Shown here: positions 1 to 5,109 of the stretch, piece after piece
How positions within the stretch are numbered: position 1 is the stretch's first letter
Layout of the letters: the number at the start of each line of letters is the position of its first letter
DNA from: Bacteroidales bacterium
GTDB taxonomy: Bacteria; Bacteroidota; Bacteroidia; Bacteroidales; NBLH01
Direction of reading: 5' to 3'
DNA length: 5,109 nucleotides
NCBI GenBank assembly: GCA_026988445.1
Contig: JALSLF010000026.1
Coordinates: 1-5,109, forward strand
Made by a program: the position numbers and the translations under genes
Notes under the pieces: model-generated
Told to the model about the DNA's origin: nothing
Databases searched by the model: none
The model's input: the letters and a program-made list of their open reading frames with translations, nothing else

Positions 1-104
1 GCATGCACTTCACCTTCTTTAATTTCCAAATTAATACCTTTTAATATTTCTTTACCTTCAATTGAAGCATGTAAATCTTCTATTTTTATTAATGTTTTGC
101 TCAT
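1..104 (-). CDS. sufC: SufC, Fe-S assembly ATPase (N-terminal fragment, cut by window edge)
   Basis: Only the first 34 codons and part of the next are present, starting at the ATG on the minus strand at 104-102. The translation begins MSKTLIKIEDLHASIEGKEI and continues LKGINLEIKEGEVH, the usual start of SufC: the first beta strands of an ABC ATPase, just before the Walker A loop, which would lie left of the window. SufC is the cytosolic ATPase that binds SufB and SufD and drives conformational change in the SufBCD scaffold during Fe-S cluster assembly. It starts 10 bp after the stop of the nuclease gene and has no clear Shine-Dalgarno sequence, so it is probably translated from the sufB transcript. 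The identification rests on a short stretch, but the position downstream of sufB supports it strongly. Other ABC ATPases share this general pattern and are much less likely here. Confidence 0.9.
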   Translation of the reverse strand, partial: MSKTLIKIEDLHASIEGKEILKGINLEIKEGEVH

Positions 105-114
105 TTTTGTATAT

Positions 115-1203
115 TTAATTCAAGTTTTTTAATTCGTTTTCTATATATAATTTTAATTTATTTTCACTTGGTAATTTTATCAGATATTTTTGAACAAAAA
201 TATTTTTATCCATCCCTCCTGTAGCATATTTCACTAAGGTAGTATCTTTTTCAGCTACCAGTAATATTCCAACAGGCAAATTATCATTTTTTTCACAAAT
301 ATTTTGCTTAAAATAATTTAAATAGGTATTTAATTGTCCAATATCTCCATGTTCAAATTCTCCAATTTTCAAATCAATTAGTACATGACATTTAAGTATC
401 CGGTGATAAAATACTAAATCAATAAAATAATATTTTTCTCCGATTAAAATTCGTTTTTGCCGTGCTTCAAAACAAAAACCTGTCCCTAACTCCAAAATAA
501 ACTCATGCAAATTATCCAGTAATGCTTTTTCTAAATCAGTTTCTTCAACAATATCTTTCAAATTCATATCAAGAAATTCAAAGGCATATATATTTTTGAC
601 AAAGTCATGAGTTTTAAAGTGCTCAGCTTTTTGCAAATTAATTTCCGAAAGCTTTTCAGGCTGCTTAGATAAGCCGGATCTTTCATAATATAAACTGTTT
701 ATTTGCCTTTTCAATTCTCGTACACTCCATGTTCCTTTAATACACTCAATTTCGTAAAAGGCACGTTTTAAATCATCATCAATTCTTAATAACTGCTCAA
801 TATGAGTGTAAGAAAGTTTATGCAGAATTAAATCTCCTCTTTGAAGAGTTTCATCATCATATTTTGCAAGTGTTCTTTTGGGTACTACCTCCATTAATTC
901 GGTGGTCACCGACCCCCGTTTTAAATAAAACCCTATTTGCGGATAAAATTTGTAAAATCGCCTGAAATTTCTTAAAGATCGAACATCTAAGCCTCTAATT
1001 TCTTTTAATTTTAGTGCTATATTTTCAAGCAATTTAGCTCCGTATTGGGCTCTGTCTTTTCCTTCTTGTTCATATTCAACAATATAATACCCTATCAACC
1101 AATTTCTAAAAGTCAAACTTATATTTACCGAATTCACTGCATTTTTATACAACGAATTATGAATATTTCTAATGCTATTTATTAATAAATTAAAATTATC
1201 CAT
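115..1203 (-). CDS. DUF1016/YhcG-type PD-(D/E)XK nuclease domain protein, inserted between sufB and sufC
   Basis: This is an intact 362-residue protein, about the usual length for the family. Residues about 5-175 match the DUF1016 N-terminal (YhcG-like) helical domain, with landmarks NWLIGYYIVEYEQEGKDRAQYG (about 34-55), RGLDVRSLRNFRRFY (70-84) and WSVRELKRQINSLYYER (159-175). Residues about 220-355 are the C-terminal PD-(D/E)XK nuclease fold: FEARQKRILIG (245-255), D262 in YFIDLVFYHR, and D277-L-K279 in VLIDLKIGEF, followed by the Q290-containing helix. The acidic and lysine residues expected of an active site are therefore present. The family is widespread in bacteria, including Bacteroidota. 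Members often occur near restriction-modification or mobile genes, but no exact cellular role is established. Here the gene lies within a suf operon, 40 bp after sufB and 10 bp before sufC. It has no signal peptide or membrane segment, so it should be cytosolic. Its base composition resembles its neighbours by eye. The function is inferred from family only. Confidence 0.93.
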   Translation of the reverse strand: MDNFNLLINSIRNIHNSLYKNAVNSVNISLTFRNWLIGYYIVEYEQEGKDRAQYGAKLLENIALKLKEIRGLDVRSLRNFRRFYKFYPQIGFYLKRGSVTTELMEVVPKRTLAKYDDETLQRGDLILHKLSYTHIEQLLRIDDDLKRAFYEIECIKGTWSVRELKRQINSLYYERSGLSKQPEKLSEINLQKAEHFKTHDFVKNIYAFEFLDMNLKDIVEETDLEKALLDNLHEFILELGTGFCFEARQKRILIGEKYYFIDLVFYHRILKCHVLIDLKIGEFEHGDIGQLNTYLNYFKQNICEKNDNLPVGILLVAEKDTTLVKYATGGMDKNIFVQKYLIKLPSENKLKLYIENELKNLN

Positions 1204-1243
1204 TATAAACTTATCCGGTAAATAACTAATTAATTTGTAAATT

Positions 1244-2695
1244 TTACCCTACACTTCCTTCCAAAGTTAGCGATAATAACTTTTGTGCTTCAACAGCAAA
1301 CTCCATAGGCAATTGGTTTAAAACTTCTTTTGCAAATCCGTTTACGATCAAGCTAACCGCTTGTTCGGTATCCAAGCCTCGCTGATTACAATAAAACACT
1401 TCATCTTCCGACACTTTTGAAGTAGTTGCTTCATGCTCCACTATTGCCGTCGGGTTTTCCGATTCAATATAAGGAAATGTATGTGCACCGCATTTATCAC
1501 CGATTAATAAAGAGTCACATTGCGAAAAATTACGTGAATTTTCAGCTTTACCACCAATTTTTACTAATCCGCGATAGCTGTTATTACTATGCCCAAGAGA
1601 AATACCTTTTGAAATAATGGTGCTTTTAGTATTTTTACCAAGATGTATCATTTTAGTACCCGTATCGGCTTGTTGATGATTATTGGTAACCGCAACAGAA
1701 TAAAATTCACCAACGGAATTATCACCTTTAAGTATTGTACTCGGATATTTCCAGGTAACCGCCGAACCAGTTTCAACCTGTGTCCATGAGAGTTTAGAAT
1801 TATCTCCTTTGCAAATACCGCGTTTGGTAACAAAATTATATACACCGCCTTTTCCTTCTTTATCACCTGGATACCAATTTTGAACGGTAGAATATTTTAC
1901 TTCGGCATCTTTCATCACCACAATTTCTACAACAGCAGCATGCAGTTGATTTTCATCACGCTGCGGTGCGGTACAACCTTCCAAATAACTCACATACGAG
2001 CCTTCATCAGCGATAATTAAGGTACGTTCAAACTGCCCTGTATTTCCCTGATTAATACGAAAATAAGTAGATAATTCCATAGGACATCGCACTCCTTTGG
2101 GGATATAAGCAAATGAGCCATCAGAGAACACTGCTGAATTTAAAGCTGCATAATAATTATCACCAATAGGTACAACGGAGGCAAGGTATTTTTCAACCAA
2201 ATCAGGATGTTCACGGATAGCTTCGCTAATGGAACAAAAGATTATTCCTTTTTCTTTTAAAGTTTCTTGAAAAGTGGTATGTACCGAAACACTGTCCATT
2301 ACCACATCAACAGCAACACCGGCTAATGCTTTTTGTTCGTTTAAAGGAATTCCAAGCTTTTCAAAAGTTTTGATTAATTCCGGATCCACCTCATCTAAAC
2401 TATCATACTTAGCAGTGCTTTTTGGTGCAGCATAATAACTTATTGCCTGAAAATCAGGTTTTTCATATTCAAGTAAAGCCCAATCAGGCTCTTCCATTTC
2501 CAACCACCGGCGATATGCTTTCAAACGAAAATTTAACATAAATTCAGGCTCGCCTTTTTTTTCTGATAGTCTGCGGATAATATCTTCGTTTAAACCTCTT
2601 TCAAAAACTTCGGTCTCTATATCGGTTACAAAACCGGCTTCATAATCTTTATTGCTATATTCATTTAATATAATATCGTCATCTTGCTTTGCCAT
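1244..2695 (-). CDS. sufB: SufB, Fe-S cluster assembly scaffold protein
   Basis: This is a complete 483-residue SufB, close to the usual length of about 480-495. SufB forms the SufBC2D scaffold with SufC and SufD, accepts sulfur from SufS and builds Fe-S clusters in the cytosol. The N-terminal part has the typical KKGEPEFMLNFRLKAYRRWL segment (46-65). The core beta-helix follows, with YIPKGVRCPMELSTYFRIN (197-215), YLEGCTAPQRDENQLHAAVVE (237-257) and the C-terminal QCDSLLIGDKCGAHTFPYIE and EHEATTSKVSEDEVFYCNQRG blocks. By spacing, C393 matches the essential E. coli Cys405, and E420-H421-E422 match Glu432-His433-Glu434. C241 sits in the conserved EGC motif. The first cysteine is C154, so there is no N-terminal cysteine cluster of the kind found in E. 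coli SufB. The ATG at 2695 gives the expected N-terminus (MAKQDDD). A Bacteroidota-type promoter lies about 80 bp upstream. The next gene is a nuclease instead of sufC. Confidence 0.98.
   Translation of the reverse strand: MAKQDDDIILNEYSNKDYEAGFVTDIETEVFERGLNEDIIRRLSEKKGEPEFMLNFRLKAYRRWLEMEEPDWALLEYEKPDFQAISYYAAPKSTAKYDSLDEVDPELIKTFEKLGIPLNEQKALAGVAVDVVMDSVSVHTTFQETLKEKGIIFCSISEAIREHPDLVEKYLASVVPIGDNYYAALNSAVFSDGSFAYIPKGVRCPMELSTYFRINQGNTGQFERTLIIADEGSYVSYLEGCTAPQRDENQLHAAVVEIVVMKDAEVKYSTVQNWYPGDKEGKGGVYNFVTKRGICKGDNSKLSWTQVETGSAVTWKYPSTILKGDNSVGEFYSVAVTNNHQQADTGTKMIHLGKNTKSTIISKGISLGHSNNSYRGLVKIGGKAENSRNFSQCDSLLIGDKCGAHTFPYIESENPTAIVEHEATTSKVSEDEVFYCNQRGLDTEQAVSLIVNGFAKEVLNQLPMEFAVEAQKLLSLTLEGSVG
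1262..1293 (-). promoter_or_regulatory. Possible internal promoter for the nuclease gene, within the 3' end of sufB
   Basis: On the minus strand a TTG (plus positions 1291-1293) is followed after 21 bp by TAACTTTG (1262-1269), matching the Bacteroidota form TTG-N17-23-TAnnTTTG. A start near 1256 would leave about 50 nt before the nuclease ATG at 1203. The -7 match lies in sufB codons for Leu-Thr-Leu (residues 476-478), so it may be a by-product of coding. TAnnTTTG is expected by chance about once per kilobase and strand at this composition. The position and spacing make it worth noting but not certain. Confidence 0.3.
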
Positions 2696-2773
2696 ATTAT
2701 TGTATTTTAGTAAAAAATATTGATTAGTTTAAAAATCAACACCTTGTTATTTAAAATCATTCTAAATAGAGTG

Positions 2774-2781
2774 CAAAGATA
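2774..2781 (-). promoter_or_regulatory. sufB promoter, -7 element
   Basis: The minus strand reads TATCTTTG followed by CACTC, a perfect match to the Bacteroidota sigma-A -7 consensus TAnnTTTG. Transcription would start a few bases on, near 2767-2769, leaving a leader of roughly 70 nt before the sufB ATG. No TTG or TTTG -33 box sits 17-23 bp upstream (2799-2805 reads AT-only), so the promoter has a strong -7 and a weak -33 and may depend on an activator. It would drive sufB, the nuclease gene and sufC. Confidence 0.72.
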
Positions 2782-2842
2782 AAAAAATATTTGATTGGAA
2801 TATATGATTTACATTTTATTTTCTGTATTGATGTCCGAAATT

Positions 2843-2854
2843 TGTAAATTTACA
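2843..2854. repeat. 12-bp perfect palindrome, possible operator upstream of the peptidase gene
   Basis: TGTAAATTTACA is its own reverse complement and ends 27 bp before the peptidase ATG at 2882. It lies within a wider, off-centre inverted pair, CCGAA at 2835-2839 and TTCGG at 2865-2869. The site overlaps a -7-like TAAATTTA, where a dimeric regulator would block transcription. The sequence is almost all A and T, so a chance origin is quite possible, and no regulator is identified in the window. Confidence 0.3.
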
Positions 2855-2881
2855 CAATTAAATATTCGGTAACTAAAATCT

Positions 2882-5109
2882 ATGATTATGAGAAAAAAAA
2901 CAACAAGTATTAAAATGATGATTGCAAGCGCACTGATATTCTGTTTTTCAGTTCAACTTACTGCGCAAGAAAATTTAAAGTATCAAAAACCACCAAAAGA
3001 AATTTTAGAATTGGTAGATGTACCCCGTGCCCCTTCTGTTTTAATAGATGACAAGGGCGAATATATGGTATTAAGATACAGAGACAGCTATAAATCAATA
3101 GCAGAACTTTCGGAAAAAGAATTACGCTTAGGCGGCTTACGTATTAATCCGAAAACAAATATTGGTAGCCGAACTACTTATTACAACAACATTAAGGTAA
3201 AAAAATTACTATCAAAAGAGGAAACCCAAGTAACAGGACTCCCGAAAAATCCAAGATTAGCAAATTTTTCATGGTCGCCGAAACAGACTAAGTTAGCCTT
3301 TACGAACACCGTAGATGATGGTGTAGAATTGTGGTTTGTAGATTTAAAATCGGCAAAAGCCAAAAAAATAAGCAAAGCAAAACTAAATGCCAACTTAGGC
3401 AACCCGGCAGTATGGTTTAAATCGGGTAATTCCCTATTAGTAAAATTTTTACCTACTGACCGTAAAGAATTAATTGACACAGAGAATGCTGTCCCGACAG
3501 GACCTACTGTTACAAGCAGTTCAGGCGAAAAGGCACAAAACAGAACGTATCAAGACCTACTCAAAAACCCAAATGATGAATTCAATTTTGAACAGTTGGC
3601 ACGTTCTGAACTTTATAAAGTAAATTTAGACGGTACAAAATCAAAATGGAAAGACGCCGGTATGTATCGATCTATTGATTTTTCACCTGACGGAAACTAT
3701 GTTTTAGTAAGCAGCATACACAAACCTTTTTCGTATATTGTTCCATATTATCGTTTTCCTGCAAAAACAGATATTTATAAAAGCGATGGAACATTTGTAA
3801 AAACCATTAACGAAGTTCCTTTAACCGAAGTTTTACCCAAAGGATTTATGGCTACCCGCAAAGGTAAGCGTAGCTTATGGTGGCGCGCAGATAAACCGGC
3901 TACCCTGTATTGGGCAGAAGCACTTGATGGCGGCGACCCTGAAAACAAAGTTCAATTCAGAGATGAAGTTTTTGAATTACCGGCACCTTTCAACGAATCA
4001 CCAAAATCCATATTAAAAACCATTAATCGTTATTCGGGAATTTTATGGGCTAATAATAAAATTGCAATAGCATATGATTATTGGTGGAACACGCGTAATA
4101 CTAAAATTTATGTTTTTAATCCTTCGGATAATAAGCAGAAACCCTTAATTCTTTTTGACAGGAATTATCAAGACAGATACAGCGATCCGGGAAGTTTTGT
4201 ACGAACGCAAAACCAATATGGTGAAGATGTAATCTACTTAGAAAAAGACAATGCTTTTCTTTTAGGCGATGGATATTCTAAAAAAGGTCAGTTCCCCTTT
4301 GTTGACAAAATAAATCTTAAAACGAAAAAGACACTTAGATTATATCAATCGAATTATACTGATAAAAAAGAGAGTTTATACCGAGCTATTAATATGAAAA
4401 AAGGTGAAATTTTAGTACGAATAGAAGCACCTACAGAGTACCCGAATTATTATCTGCGAAACGTTAAAAAAAGAATTGCCAACAAGCAACTTACTTTTTT
4501 TGAAAATCCGTTTAAAAGCATTCAAAACGTACACAAAGAAGTAATTAAATATAAACGCGATGATGGACTTGAGCTTTCGGCAACATTGTATCTGCCTGTG
4601 GGTTATGATATGAATAAGAAAGAAAAAATGCCGATGCTCCTTTGGGCATATCCAACTGAATTTAAGGATAAAAAAAGTGCATCGCAAAGCACCGCCAATC
4701 CAAACGAATTTACCTATCCGTATTACGGTAGTATGATTTATTGGGTAACTCGCGGTTATGTTGTTCTTGACGATGCTGCTTTCCCTATTGTAGGTGAAGG
4801 AAACGAAGAGCCTAACGACACTTTTATTCCGCAACTGGTGGCAAATGCCAAAGCAGCTATCGATGCAGTAGATAAATTGGGATATATTGACCGTAATAGA
4901 GTTGCTTGTGCAGGACACTCGTATGGTGCTTTTATGGTAGCTAATTTACTTTCGCATTCCGATTTGTTTGCAGCAGGAATTGCACGAAGCGGAGCTTATA
5001 ACCGAACATTAACCCCTTTTGGTTTCCAAAGTGAGGAACGTACTTATTGGGAAGCTCCAAATATATATTACGAAATGTCGCCTTTTATGCATGCTGATAA
5101 AATGAAAAC
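2882..5109 (+). CDS. Secreted S9-family serine peptidase, glutamyl endopeptidase (CGEP, S9D) type; 3' end beyond window
   Basis: The frame is open from ATG 2882 through the window end (742 codons). I translated it throughout and saw no frameshift or stop. Residues 1-28 form a signal peptide: basic MRKK start, hydrophobic core IASALIFCFSVQL, likely cleavage after LTA-28 before QE, so export to the periplasm is expected. Residues about 30-540 are the beta-propeller-like part, with WSP (131-133), SPDG (268-271), VPYYRFP (287-293) and the CGEP-like YWAEALDGGDP stretch (343-353). The alpha/beta-hydrolase domain begins near 560, with LLWAYP (586-591), IVGEG (636-640) and the nucleophile motif GHSYGAF with Ser680. 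IARSGAYNRTLTPFGFQ (about 700-716) is typical of plant CGEP and its bacterial relatives. The catalytic Asp and His and roughly the last 70-90 residues should lie right of the window. The ATG at 2888 (start MRKKTT) is an equally good start. Glu-specific cleavage is inferred from family. Confidence 0.94.
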   Translation, partial: MIMRKKTTSIKMMIASALIFCFSVQLTAQENLKYQKPPKEILELVDVPRAPSVLIDDKGEYMVLRYRDSYKSIAELSEKELRLGGLRINPKTNIGSRTTYYNNIKVKKLLSKEETQVTGLPKNPRLANFSWSPKQTKLAFTNTVDDGVELWFVDLKSAKAKKISKAKLNANLGNPAVWFKSGNSLLVKFLPTDRKELIDTENAVPTGPTVTSSSGEKAQNRTYQDLLKNPNDEFNFEQLARSELYKVNLDGTKSKWKDAGMYRSIDFSPDGNYVLVSSIHKPFSYIVPYYRFPAKTDIYKSDGTFVKTINEVPLTEVLPKGFMATRKGKRSLWWRADKPATLYWAEALDGGDPENKVQFRDEVFELPAPFNESPKSILKTINRYSGILWANNKIAIAYDYWWNTRNTKIYVFNPSDNKQKPLILFDRNYQDRYSDPGSFVRTQNQYGEDVIYLEKDNAFLLGDGYSKKGQFPFVDKINLKTKKTLRLYQSNYTDKKESLYRAINMKKGEILVRIEAPTEYPNYYLRNVKKRIANKQLTFFENPFKSIQNVHKEVIKYKRDDGLELSATLYLPVGYDMNKKEKMPMLLWAYPTEFKDKKSASQSTANPNEFTYPYYGSMIYWVTRGYVVLDDAAFPIVGEGNEEPNDTFIPQLVANAKAAIDAVDKLGYIDRNRVACAGHSYGAFMVANLLSHSDLFAAGIARSGAYNRTLTPFGFQSEERTYWEAPNIYYEMSPFMHADKMK

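Larger units (their letters stand above)
2696..2881. other. Divergent intergenic region between sufB and the S9 peptidase gene
   Basis: This very AT-rich stretch holds the start regions of both flanking genes. For sufB the minus strand has a perfect -7 element (separate entry). For the peptidase no convincing Bacteroidota promoter is visible. The best plus-strand candidates each miss one consensus base: TACATTTT at 2810-2817, which has a TTTG at 2790-2793 but only 16 bp between, and TAAATTTA at 2845-2852, which lies inside the palindrome. There is no Shine-Dalgarno sequence before either start, no terminator, no RNA gene and no credible small ORF. An imperfect direct repeat (AAAAAATATTGATTAG at 2712-2727, AAAAAATATTTGATTGG at 2782-2798) is probably a product of base composition. 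Confidence 0.85.

Noticed and set aside
195..202. Minus-strand TATTTTTG, a -7-like match about 90 nt upstream of sufC
   Set aside because: No TTG or TTTG lies 17-23 bp upstream, it falls in nuclease coding sequence, and such matches are expected by chance in AT-rich DNA.
1211..1226. TTATCCGGTAA-like imperfect palindrome between sufB and the nuclease gene, considered as a terminator
   Set aside because: The stem is too short, there is no loop, and no T-run follows on the minus strand, so read-through is more likely.
1426..1617. Plus-strand open frame of 63 codons
   Set aside because: Antisense to the most conserved C-terminal part of sufB, so it is a shadow of that gene.
1648..1866. Second open frame of 72 codons on the same strand as sufB
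   Set aside because: It is an alternative reading frame inside well-conserved sufB codons and has no family resemblance.
2712..2798. Imperfect direct repeat of an A-rich 16-17 bp sequence in the divergent region, considered as paired regulator sites
   Set aside because: Mostly A runs with mismatches in the informative part. Base composition is a sufficient explanation.
3181..3480. Minus-strand open frame of 99 codons
   Set aside because: Antisense to the propeller region of the peptidase gene, with no recognisable domain and no upstream promoter or spacing that suggests a gene.
4412..4918. Minus-strand open frame of 168 codons with a hydrophobic, cysteine-rich translation
   Set aside because: It lies wholly antisense to the hydrolase domain of the S9 peptidase gene, whose conserved motifs are clear in the plus frame. 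The composition is what antisense reading of this gene gives, and no domain is recognisable.
1..5109. Search for tRNA, rRNA, CRISPR array, insertion-sequence ends, riboswitch and integrase
   Set aside because: No clover-leaf or tRNA consensus, no regularly spaced repeats, no transposase or integrase protein and no terminal inverted repeats were seen on either strand.

Overview
The window reads as ordinary chromosomal DNA of a member of the Bacteroidota. It is AT-rich, none of its genes has a clear Shine-Dalgarno sequence, and the sufB promoter carries a perfect copy of the Bacteroidota -7 element (TAnnTTTG, here TATCTTTG). The protein families also fit: a SUF-type Fe-S assembly operon and a secreted S9 peptidase of the plant chloroplast glutamyl endopeptidase (CGEP) type. 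No genus can be named from the sequence alone.

Layout. Positions 1-2695 are a minus-strand block read right to left: sufB (2695-1244), a DUF1016/YhcG-type PD-(D/E)XK nuclease gene (1203-115), then the first 34 codons of sufC (104 to the left edge). Spacers are 40 bp and 10 bp, and no terminator-like hairpin lies between the genes, so one transcript is likely. Positions 2696-2881 are a divergent intergenic region with the sufB promoter and a 12-bp perfect palindrome. From 2882 to the right edge runs a plus-strand gene for an exported S9-family serine peptidase. It is open for 742 codons and is cut by the window shortly after its catalytic serine.

How the genes relate. SufB and SufC are the scaffold and ATPase of the SufBCD complex that builds Fe-S clusters. 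sufD and sufS would be expected to the left, outside the window. The nuclease gene is not part of the known SUF pathway and separates two genes that are normally adjacent, which is the most unusual thing in the window. It looks intact (D262 and D277-x-K279 are present). A possible promoter of its own lies in the 3' end of sufB. The peptidase is transcribed divergently and has no obvious functional link to SUF. I see no strong evidence for a wholly new system. The sufB-nuclease-sufC arrangement is the lead to follow.
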